Positions 1-6,188 of a stretch of 27,881 nt of DNA are shown piece by piece. The stretch is from an uncultured Lachnospiraceae bacterium (GTDB lineage: Bacteria > Bacillota_A > Clostridia > Lachnospirales > Lachnospiraceae), in NCBI GenBank assembly GCA_902766415.1, contig CACXDR010000142.1, positions 1 through 27,881 of the forward strand, read 5' to 3'. Position 1 is the stretch's first letter. Each line of letters opens with the position of its first letter. A program made the position numbers and the translations under genes. The notes under the pieces were generated by a model, which saw only the letters and a list, made by a program, of their open reading frames with translations, did no database searches and was not told the DNA's origin.

Positions 1-1
1 A

Positions 2-148
2 AACAAGAAGGTCCCGGGGGAAAAGCCTGCGCACGCGGAACACAAGCCCGCGGAACACAATGTCATTCCGACGGACAGCAGGAAGGAAAATGATATCAAC
101 GATTTGAAAAACAACGGCTCCGCCTCGCAGGGAAGAAAGAAGAAGTAA
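2..148 (+). CDS. C-terminal end of an unknown, highly charged protein (5' truncated)
   Basis: An open frame enters from the left edge and stops at TAA 146-148, giving about 48 residues. They are hydrophilic and rich in Lys, Glu, His and Asn, and end in a basic run (GRKKK). There is no domain to recognise. A charged, probably disordered tail would suit many proteins, including a DNA-processing protein of a mobile element, but nothing here proves that. The other two frames look less protein-like and one stops early. A two-way terminator follows 46 bases later, so this is the last gene of its transcript. Confidence 0.55.
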   Translation, partial: NKKVPGEKPAHAEHKPAEHNVIPTDSRKENDINDLKNNGSASQGRKKK

Positions 149-180
149 GAAAAACAAGTAATAGAAGAAGTAAGGAAAAA
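145..180 (+). repeat. Imperfect direct repeat around a stop codon (GTAAG type)
   Basis: AGAAGAAGTAAG followed by an A-rich run occurs at 138-154 and again at 163-180, with a related GTAAT between them at 158-162. The first copy contains the stop codon of the upstream gene. Similar GTAAG-containing tandem copies follow two other gene ends in this window. Confidence 0.5.
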
Positions 181-194
181 TATGTATATAGAAG

Positions 195-234
195 AAAGAT
201 GCTCCGGACGGGATCTCCCGCCCGGAGCATCTTT
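195..234. terminator. Bidirectional intrinsic terminator
   Basis: Arms AAAGATGCTCCGG (195-207) and CCGGAGCATCTTT (222-234) pair over 13 bp. The inner bases 209-212 and 217-220 also pair across one mismatch, leaving a four-base loop. The A-run on the left and T-run on the right let it end transcripts from both sides: the partial gene on the plus strand and the cell-wall protein gene on the minus strand. Confidence 0.85.
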
Positions 235-240
235 GCATTT

Positions 241-286
241 CTTACGTCACCCTTGCATTTCTTATGGTAAATTGTATTATCTTACG
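241..286 (-). repeat. Three 20-bp-spaced imperfect copies of CGTAAGA after a stop codon
   Basis: On the minus strand CGTAAG, CATAAG and CGTAAG begin exactly 20 bases apart (plus positions 281, 261 and 241). The second and third copies are both followed by AAATGCAA. The stop codon of the minus-strand gene lies in the first copy. Because 20 is not a multiple of three, the three TAA triplets fall in three different reading frames. Confidence 0.55.
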
Positions 287-1037
287 GCACCCAGACGCCG
301 CTTTCGTTGACCCAGTACCCGTCCGGGGTCATGGTGTTCGCGAGCATGGCGCCGGAGCTTCCGCAGTAGTACCAGAGGCCGTCCCACTGGATCCATCCGG
401 TCTTCATGTAGCCGTCCGGATCAAAGAAATACCACGCGCCGCTTATGCTCTGCCAGCCGCTCGTCGCGATGGTCCCGTTCGCGTTCACGTACCACCATCC
501 CTTCGAATCCTGCTTCCAGCCGGACGTTCCGTTGGTCCCCGCGGGGACAGAGGTGTGGGACGATGTGCCGCCCGGGCCGTAATTCGGAGTGCCTGTGTAG
601 GAAGAGGAGTTCCTTTCGGACGAGGAAGACCGTGAGGAGCCTCCTCCGTTTCCGTTGATGGAAGAAAACCACTCCTCGTCGGAATGATCGCTCCACTTGC
701 CGCGCTGGCCGTTCCGGATCACGCGGACCCGGAAGCTGTAGTTCCCGTCGTAGCGCATGGACTGCCCGAAGGCGTACTGCTCGTTTTCAGTCGTGATGCT
801 CGTGACGCTGCTGCTGCCGCGGAAGAGCTGCACCTCGTACTGTTCAGCGCCGCTGATCCCTTCCCAGTGCGCGACGCGTCCCTCCCACCAGGTATCGATG
901 TCCTCCGCGTCATATTCGTCGTCGCGGTCGTCGGAATAATAGCCCGTTGCCGCGCAGGCGGTGGATACGGAAGCCGCGGAAAAGCTTACGCAGGCCGCAA
1001 ATGTCAGGAGAAGCGCTGTTAATCTGGAGTGCGTCAT
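282..1037 (-). CDS. Secreted cell-wall-binding repeat protein with a fibronectin-like domain
   Basis: This 251-residue protein starts with a signal peptide (residues 1 to about 30, ending near STACA), so it is exported. Residues about 45-125 resemble a fibronectin type III-like fold: WEGISGAEQYEVQLF near the start and YSFRVRVI near the end. A Ser/Gly-rich linker follows (about 130-170). The C-terminus has choline-binding-like repeats with the pattern GW..(D/S)..WYY and closes with TPDGYWV...GVWVP. These repeats normally hold proteins on wall polymers. The start codon has an AGAGGG ribosome binding site 7 bases upstream. The gene is divergent from the two-component system and is a clear paralogue of the last gene of the secretion operon (25491-26588), which suggests a linked surface role. 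The ligand is unknown. Confidence 0.85.
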   Translation of the reverse strand: MTHSRLTALLLTFAACVSFSAASVSTACAATGYYSDDRDDEYDAEDIDTWWEGRVAHWEGISGAEQYEVQLFRGSSSVTSITTENEQYAFGQSMRYDGNYSFRVRVIRNGQRGKWSDHSDEEWFSSINGNGGGSSRSSSSERNSSSYTGTPNYGPGGTSSHTSVPAGTNGTSGWKQDSKGWWYVNANGTIATSGWQSISGAWYFFDPDGYMKTGWIQWDGLWYYCGSSGAMLANTMTPDGYWVNESGVWVP

Positions 1038-1088
1038 ACCGGTACCCTCTTTTCATAATCAAAAATGGACCTGATCATATATGAACTT

Positions 1089-1118
1089 ATTATAACCCAA
1101 AAGGAAAAACATTGACAA
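1089..1118 (-). promoter_or_regulatory. Promoter for the divergent cell-wall protein gene
   Basis: On the minus strand, TTGTCA (plus 1113-1118) and a perfect TATAAT (plus 1089-1094) are 18 bases apart, about 50 bases upstream of the start codon. Its -35 box overlaps the TTGACA of the opposing promoter, so binding at one should affect the other. Confidence 0.6.
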
Positions 1119-1156
1119 ACTTTGCATGACATTTTATGTAAATAATGTAGTATAAT
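1112..1156 (+). promoter_or_regulatory. Promoter region of the two-component system / secretion operon
   Basis: A consensus TTGACA lies at 1112-1117 with a weaker -10, TATGTA, 17 bases later (1135-1140). A perfect TATAAT at 1151-1156 has only a poor -35 (TGACAT at 1127-1132, spacer 18). Either or both may serve the downstream gene. The stretch is markedly AT-rich compared with the coding DNA. GGAAAAGGAAG near 1190-1201 supplies the ribosome binding site. Confidence 0.55.
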
Positions 1157-1207
1157 ACCTTAGGATAAGGAACAGGATCTTTCCAGCAAGGAAAAGGAAG
1201 ACAGCCG

Positions 1208-2014
1208 ATGGTCATTCTTGCAGTCGATGATGAAAAGCTTGCGCTGGAGGCACTGACGGAGGCGGTGAAGACCGCCTCTCCCGAAAGCGAGGTGTACGGG
1301 TTCCGGCGGGCTTCGGAAGCGCTGGAATTTGCAGAGCAGGGTCCCTGCGACGCCGCGTTCCTGGATATCAGCATGCGCGACATGAGCGGCGTGGACCTCG
1401 CGGAGCGTCTCATCGCCCTCCATGAAAAGATCAATATCATTTTCACGACGGGCTACAGCGAGTACGCAGGCCGTGCCTATGAGATGCACGCAAGCGGCTA
1501 TATCATGAAACCGGTCACACCGGAAAAGGTGAAGGAGGAACTGATCCGCTTAAGGTACGACGTTCCGGAGAAGGAAGCGCCGAAGCTTTACGTGCGGGCC
1601 TTCGGCAACTTCGAGGTCTATATGGAGGGAGGACGGCCGCTCCGTTTCTTCTCGGCAAAATCAAAGGAGCTTTTCGCGTACCTGATCGACAGGAACGGCG
1701 CGGTCTGCAGCGACCAGGAGGTCATTGCCGCGCTCTGGGAGGATGACGGTCCCGACAGCTCGGACCACACGTCCTATTACCGGAAATCAAAACGGGAGCT
1801 GCGCCTTGCGCTCGAGGAGAACGGCTTCGGCGACGTCCTGGTGCGCGTGCGCGGCGGGATCGGCATACTGCCGGACAAGGTGAACTGCGACTATTATGAA
1901 TATCTGCGGAACGGGGGCAGGTCCGGCGCGTCCTATTCCTACAGAGGAGAGTACATGTCCCAGTACAGCTGGAGCGAATTCACGCATGGACTGCTGGAGA
2001 TGAACAGCCAATGA
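1208..2014 (+). CDS. Response regulator with SARP-like winged-helix output
   Basis: This 268-residue cytoplasmic regulator has a CheY-like receiver at residues 1-120: acidic pair D7/D8, phospho-acceptor D53 in FLDIS, switch threonine T81 and lysine K101 in MKP. Residues about 130-225 form an OmpR/SARP-type winged helix (KSKELFAYLIDRNG, then ALW). The end (YRGEYMSQYSW) resembles the beginning of a bacterial transcriptional activation domain but is cut short. The family is known for cytoplasmic two-component regulators paired with LytS-type kinases. Its stop overlaps the kinase start by 4 bases (ATGA), so the two are translated together. As first gene of a long co-directional run and divergent from a wall-protein gene, it probably controls both; the targets are inferred. 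Confidence 0.88.
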   Translation: MVILAVDDEKLALEALTEAVKTASPESEVYGFRRASEALEFAEQGPCDAAFLDISMRDMSGVDLAERLIALHEKINIIFTTGYSEYAGRAYEMHASGYIMKPVTPEKVKEELIRLRYDVPEKEAPKLYVRAFGNFEVYMEGGRPLRFFSAKSKELFAYLIDRNGAVCSDQEVIAALWEDDGPDSSDHTSYYRKSKRELRLALEENGFGDVLVRVRGGIGILPDKVNCDYYEYLRNGGRSGASYSYRGEYMSQYSWSEFTHGLLEMNSQ

Positions 2015-3366
2015 TCGACGGACTCAGCCTTTATCTTGCACTGGAGCTCTGGGGATGCATTTTCTGCATCCTCTTTGTCATGTTCCTCTTCGTGAACCGT
2101 GACGCGGCGATGGAAGGGGGGCGCGCGCTCCAGTCGCTCACGTTCTGCATCGCAATGATCCTTCTGAACGACATCATCGCGTGGGCGTTCAGGGGACAGC
2201 CCGGGACGGCAGCCTTCTGGGCCGTGCGCGTCAGCAATTTCCTTGTCTTCGCGCTCGGCTATCTCTGCGTGATCCTTGCCGCGCTCTATCTCCTCCGCGT
2301 CGTGGACGAGGAGCCTTCCTCGTCGCTTCTGTACTATTTTATTATGAGCTGCGGGATCCTCGGCCTGATCACAACGGTGATCTCCCAGTTCACGGGCCTG
2401 TATTACACCTTTGATGCGCAGAACCTGTACCACCGGATGCCTTACTTCTGGATCTCGCAGGTCATAGGCATCTTCGCGTCCGGGGCGTTCGGCATCCTGA
2501 TCTTTTTCCGGCGCGGGCGCATGAAAAAGGGCTACGCCTCGGTACTCATGATCTTTGCCGCGGCGCCTGCGTTCTCGCTCCTCCTGGGGATCTTTCACTA
2601 CGGGATCTCCTACCTGAATATCGCCTGCGCGCTTTCGGTGCTCGCGGCCTTTTTCCTCCATATATATAACCAGCACGCGGCGTCGGTCCACGCGAAGCAG
2701 GACCTCGCGGCCCGGGAGAAGGAGCTGGACGACATGAAGATCCAGATCGTCCTTTCGCAGATCCAGCCGCATTTCATCTTCAACGCTCTGAACACGATCT
2801 ATTACCTGTGCGCGAAGAACGCCTCTGTGGCGCAGCAGGCCATCACGGATTTCTCCGATTACCTGCGGGGGAACATGGAGGCCCTGAAGTACAAGAGCAC
2901 GGTCCCGATCGGCGACGAGCTGAAGCATGTGAGGAGCTATCTCGCGCTTGAGAAGCTGAGGTTCGACGACGAGCTGGAGATCCGGTACGACATCGCCTCG
3001 GAGGAATTCATGATCCCGGCGCTCACCATACAGCCGCTTGCGGAAAATGCCGTCAAGCACGGCATCGGAAGAAAGGACGGCGGCGGGACCCTCAGGATCA
3101 CCACCGCGTCGGAGGACAGCGCATGGGTGGTCCGTGTCGAGGACGACGGCGTCGGCTTTGACCCGGATCACGTGAAAGAGGACGGAAAGAGCCACATCGG
3201 CATAGAAAACGTCCGGGAACGCCTCGCGAGGATGTGCGGCGGCACGCTTGATATCCGCTCGGAAAAGGGCAGCGGGACCTGCGCAGAGATCCGGATCCCG
3301 AAAAGCGCCTCCAATATTTCCATCAGTCCGGGTGATCCGTCCGGTTCTCCTTCAGTGTCACTTTAG
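2011..3366 (+). CDS. LytS-type membrane sensor histidine kinase
   Basis: This is a 451-residue partner of the upstream regulator. The N-terminal half (residues about 5-220) has seven or so hydrophobic segments without a large extracellular loop, so the signal is probably sensed in or near the membrane. A short coiled linker precedes the His_kinase domain, where H254 lies in QPHFIFNALNTIYYL, the phospho-accepting histidine of this family. The HATPase part shows the N-box (LAENAVKHG), the G1 box (DDGVGFD) and IGIENVRERL. The last 20 or so residues are Ser/Pro-rich and unlike the family. The stop is followed by a short AT-rich gap before the next gene, whose 5' end is irregular. Confidence 0.9.
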   Translation: MIDGLSLYLALELWGCIFCILFVMFLFVNRDAAMEGGRALQSLTFCIAMILLNDIIAWAFRGQPGTAAFWAVRVSNFLVFALGYLCVILAALYLLRVVDEEPSSSLLYYFIMSCGILGLITTVISQFTGLYYTFDAQNLYHRMPYFWISQVIGIFASGAFGILIFFRRGRMKKGYASVLMIFAAAPAFSLLLGIFHYGISYLNIACALSVLAAFFLHIYNQHAASVHAKQDLAAREKELDDMKIQIVLSQIQPHFIFNALNTIYYLCAKNASVAQQAITDFSDYLRGNMEALKYKSTVPIGDELKHVRSYLALEKLRFDDELEIRYDIASEEFMIPALTIQPLAENAVKHGIGRKDGGGTLRITTASEDSAWVVRVEDDGVGFDPDHVKEDGKSHIGIENVRERLARMCGGTLDIRSEKGSGTCAEIRIPKSASNISISPGDPSGSPSVSL

Positions 3367-3402
3367 TATCACTTCTCCTGTTATTATTGGTTTACAGAAT
3401 GA

Positions 3403-3603
3403 AGGATTAATGCCGGCAGTTATGAAGCAAGGCTTCCGGCGTTTGAAATAACACAGGAAAAGAGGGCGGAGATCACCGAAGACGAACTGCTGCTCGGCTG
3501 TTTCCGGAATGTACCGGAATCTGCTGCGGATGCCGTAAAGCGCTCCGGGGAAAAAGCACCGGAATACTCCGGTATCTTCCGCTACTTCCACGAGAACGGT
3601 CTT
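3403..3603 (+). other. In-frame 5' extension of the next gene without a normal start codon
   Basis: The frame of the next gene stays open back to a TGA at 3400-3402 and encodes about 67 protein-like residues (for example YEARLPAFEITQEKRAEIT). It has no ATG, GTG or TTG before GTG 3604; only ATT at 3406 is a possible rare start. Out-of-frame ATGs at 3399 and 3410 lie beside a good GAAGG site at 3401-3405. ATG 3410 reads only 13 codons before a stop. A one-base indel here would restore a normal start, so this is either a frameshift, a sequencing error or an unusual start. Confidence 0.5.
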
Positions 3604-4716
3604 GTGCCGTACGCGCTCCAGTCACAGACAGACGTGCGCGGCACGCTTGAGACGCTCGCAAAGAATCCTTCCGGCTGTCCGAAGCTTTTCGGACTTCTCG
3701 GGGATATCATGCAGCGGGATGACTTCCCTGATCCGAGAGGAAGGGCACTTTTAAGGAATCCCGGGTTCCGGACGGCGCTTTCGGAGTATCTGCAGGACGA
3801 GTTCTACACGGAGCTCTGCCTCTCAAGATGCAGGGTGGCGCATCTGAAGCCGGGAAGCAGCCTGGAAGGGCGCGGGGACGCGTTCCGCAAGGTCGAGGAG
3901 CTTCTGGGCGTCAGCGTGAGCACTCCCGGAAGGGATACTGAGAATGCTCCCTCCGCAGCGGACGGCGCAGGCCCCCGGGGACGTTCCGTCACCGTGCGCG
4001 AGGCGGACGTGATCAGAAGCGTTTCGGACCTGCAGGCCGTAAACTGGCTCTGCGGAAACACCATCCCCGGCGGGAACGCCCTTCATTTTCTTGAAGAGGA
4101 AAAGGCCGGGAGGCCGGCCCTTGCGGGCGTAAACATCAGCAGCACCGGTTTTTCCTTCGGTACGTTTTCCGCTGAGGACCTTCCGCACGGACGCCGTTTC
4201 ATGCCGAAGCCCGGAGAGATGCTTTTCATGCGTGCTTCAACTGCGGAACGGATCCTGGCGATGGACGAGCAGACGGTCCGGGACAATCTGCAGGAAAAGC
4301 TCACGGAAGCGGAGCTCTGGTCCTTCTGCGAACGGATGAACGAACTGAAAAAGGAGCTTCAGGTCCCGGAGCGCCTGGACGTACGGAGCCGCGGGAGCAT
4401 TCCCGCGAAGGGGATCGTGGTACTGCCCGACAGGGATCCCTTCTGGGAAAGCGTGAGTCTTGACCAGCTGAGGGAGGTCTCCCCGCGTTCCGCCTTCGGG
4501 CAGTGCGCGGACGAGCTGAATTACCGGTACGCCGGGCTTAAGAAGGAACCGGCCCTGAAGAAGGGGCGCATGCGCATGGAGCTCAGCGCGCTTGAATCTG
4601 AAGAACGGAAAGGTAAGGTTGACGGAGCATGGCAAAGACATACCGGGAACGCCTTCGCGAGGAAGCAGCCCGTATCCTCGGGTTCCCCACTGCGGAGGAA
4701 AACGGCGGCGAAGTAA
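3604..4716 (+). CDS. Unknown soluble protein of the secretion operon
   Basis: I do not recognise this protein. From GTG 3604 it has 370 residues, but the frame extends about 67 codons upstream and the true protein is probably longer. It has no signal peptide or membrane segment, so it should be cytoplasmic. Its middle holds a Pro/Gly-rich low-complexity patch (residues about 105-125). Its end is very basic, and the last 29 codons overlap the next gene in another frame, which may mean the natural stop lies earlier or that the tail is extra. GTG 3604 has no convincing ribosome binding site. Being just downstream of the kinase and upstream of the transfer genes suggests a regulatory or accessory role, but that is guesswork. 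Confidence 0.6.
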   Translation: MPYALQSQTDVRGTLETLAKNPSGCPKLFGLLGDIMQRDDFPDPRGRALLRNPGFRTALSEYLQDEFYTELCLSRCRVAHLKPGSSLEGRGDAFRKVEELLGVSVSTPGRDTENAPSAADGAGPRGRSVTVREADVIRSVSDLQAVNWLCGNTIPGGNALHFLEEEKAGRPALAGVNISSTGFSFGTFSAEDLPHGRRFMPKPGEMLFMRASTAERILAMDEQTVRDNLQEKLTEAELWSFCERMNELKKELQVPERLDVRSRGSIPAKGIVVLPDRDPFWESVSLDQLREVSPRSAFGQCADELNYRYAGLKKEPALKKGRMRMELSALESEERKGKVDGAWQRHTGNAFARKQPVSSGSPLRRKTAAK

Positions 4717-5096
4717 AGGAGCCTCAGCTGGTACGGGTTGGATACGTCCCGTACATCTATGAGATGGAACGGCCGGACGGCACGCTTTTCCGTTTCAACC
4801 TCCTCGGCCAGTTCACCAACAAGGAGTTCACGAAGGAATATGTGGCCGTCCGGGACGTTGACGATCCCGACGAGGAGAACATCATCCTCATCCCCTGCCA
4901 TGAGGGAGAGGACGGCATGGCTGTTTTTGAGAATTTTGAGAGCCAGGAGGAGTACGAGGAGGCGGAGGAACGGTTCTACGAGCTGTTCAACGACGAGCTC
5001 TACGGACCGGGCCCTGAATACGACGGAATAGAACGGGAAGACCAGGGCATCCACTGGGACAGGCCCGAAGATGATGGAGATATCGATTATGAATGA
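4629..5096 (+). CDS. DUF1292-like small acidic protein
   Basis: This 155-residue cytoplasmic protein has a basic amphipathic N-terminus (residues 1-20). Its core at about 50-120 has the look of the DUF1292 (YrzB-like) family of Firmicutes: short beta strands, a YVAVRDVDDPDEENI segment, then an acidic FESQEEYEEAEERFYELF helix. The C-terminal 30 residues are strongly acidic. The function of the family is unknown. The start at 4629 overlaps the upstream gene by 88 bases; AAGG at 4615-4618 lies 10 bases before it. A shorter version starting at ATG 4763 is possible but lacks a ribosome site. Its 3' end overlaps the start of the STAS gene, indicating coupling. Confidence 0.65.
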   Translation: MAKTYRERLREEAARILGFPTAEENGGEVKEPQLVRVGYVPYIYEMERPDGTLFRFNLLGQFTNKEFTKEYVAVRDVDDPDEENIILIPCHEGEDGMAVFENFESQEEYEEAEERFYELFNDELYGPGPEYDGIEREDQGIHWDRPEDDGDIDYE

Positions 5097-5376
5097 AGAA
5101 AGCATTATCCGCACTGAGAAGCGGATCGACACAAAAACGGCGCCTGTACTTGAAAAGGCGATGAAAGAGGCGCTTGAAAACGGCACCGGGGATATCATCG
5201 TGGATATGACGGATACCGCCTACATCAGCTCGATGGGGCTCAGGGTCCTGCTTTCCGCTAAGAAGCGCCTGAGGAACACCGGCCGGGCCCTGAAGGTCAG
5301 GAACGTGTCCCAGATGGTCATGGAGGTGTTCGACATCACCGGTTATTCCGGGTTCCTTGATTTCGAGGATATGTGA
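5089..5376 (+). CDS. STAS-domain protein, anti-sigma-factor-antagonist-like
   Basis: The protein has 95 residues if it starts at ATG 5089, where GGAG lies 9 bases upstream; ATGs at 5071 and 5074 are weaker options. It is a single STAS domain: TEKRIDTKTAPVLEKAM at the start, then IIVDMTDTAYISSMGLRVLL, where the ISSMGLR serine is the residue phosphorylated in SpoIIAA/RsbV-type proteins. In that family the unphosphorylated form binds an RsbW/SpoIIAB-type kinase and frees a sigma factor. No such kinase or sigma factor is in the window, so its partner is elsewhere, or it serves as a small protein-protein module. It overlaps the gene before it and touches the one after it. Confidence 0.85.
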   Translation: MNEESIIRTEKRIDTKTAPVLEKAMKEALENGTGDIIVDMTDTAYISSMGLRVLLSAKKRLRNTGRALKVRNVSQMVMEVFDITGYSGFLDFEDM

Positions 5377-6188
5377 TGATCACCCAGGAGCAGGTGTGGA
5401 ACGGCGGAAAGGCGCTCATCCGGTCGCTGGTACCGTTCGTTTCCTATATCCTTTGCACGAGCCTTTTCCTCGGGATCGGCATGGTCCTCCGGCATATGCA
5501 GGGGAACCGGGAGCAGTTCCTGCTGGAAAGCTCCAATTTCTACCTGTTCCTCGGCATCCTGTTCTTCTGGTGGAGGATCTTCCGGAAACAGAAGAAAACG
5601 GGCGTCTCCGTCTGGGAAGAGATCACGCTTGACTGGCATAAGCCGAACCTGAGGCTCATCCTTCTATGCGCGGCGTTCGGGGCGGTGACGGCCCTTGCGG
5701 TGTCATCCCTGATCACGCTTCTGCCGGAAGCCGCTGCGGCGCCGTACCATTCGGTGTCGACAAGGCCGGCTGGGGAGGGGGACAGGTTCCTGGTACTGCT
5801 TATGCTTGCCTTCCTGGCGCCGCTCACGGAGGAGGTCATCTTCCGCGGCTACATGCTTTCGCGGCTTCTGGAATATTTCAACGAAAAACACTCGCTCGCC
5901 ATTTCATCGGCCATTTTCGCGCTGGGACACACGGATCCGCTCTGGATCCTGTACACCTTCGCCTTCGGCTGGCTCCTGGGGAGCGTCACACTGAAAAAAG
6001 ACAACGTCCTGTACGCAGTGTTCCTGCATGCAGGCTTCAACCTTCCGGCAGTGCTCATGCTTGCCGCGAAATCCACTTTCAGGCTTGACAGCAGCGGTGG
6101 AGGGCTTTTCCTTCTCCTCATGCTTGCTGCCGCGGGCTTTCTTTCCGGAAAGCTCCTGCTCGCCGAGATCGGGAAGGAGGAGGCTTAA
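5376..6188 (+). CDS. CPBP-family intramembrane metalloprotease
   Basis: This protein of about 270 residues has seven or eight membrane segments. It carries the three hallmark motifs of the CPBP/Abi family (CAAX prenyl protease-like): EEVIFR near residue 153, FALGH about 30 residues later, and HAGFN near 218. These contain the Glu and His residues that bind the metal and act in catalysis. Family members cleave membrane-bound substrates; in bacteria they are linked to bacteriocin self-immunity, surface display and signalling. ATG 5376 is preferred over GTG 5373 because GAGG (5365-5368) is better spaced. It lies directly before the coupling ATPase (TAATG overlap), so processing of a secretion-system or surface component is a fair inference. 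Confidence 0.88.
   Translation: MITQEQVWNGGKALIRSLVPFVSYILCTSLFLGIGMVLRHMQGNREQFLLESSNFYLFLGILFFWWRIFRKQKKTGVSVWEEITLDWHKPNLRLILLCAAFGAVTALAVSSLITLLPEAAAAPYHSVSTRPAGEGDRFLVLLMLAFLAPLTEEVIFRGYMLSRLLEYFNEKHSLAISSAIFALGHTDPLWILYTFAFGWLLGSVTLKKDNVLYAVFLHAGFNLPAVLMLAAKSTFRLDSSGGGLFLLLMLAAAGFLSGKLLLAEIGKEEA

Noticed and set aside
233..264. TTGCATTTCTTA direct repeat as an attachment site of an element
   Set aside because: The copies are only 20 bases apart and are part of a local tandem array at a gene end; no integrase and no second distant copy were seen.
5071..5088. Earlier ATGs (5071, 5074) as the STAS protein start
   Set aside because: They lack a well-placed ribosome site, whereas ATG 5089 has GGAG at 9 bases and gives the usual family N-terminus.
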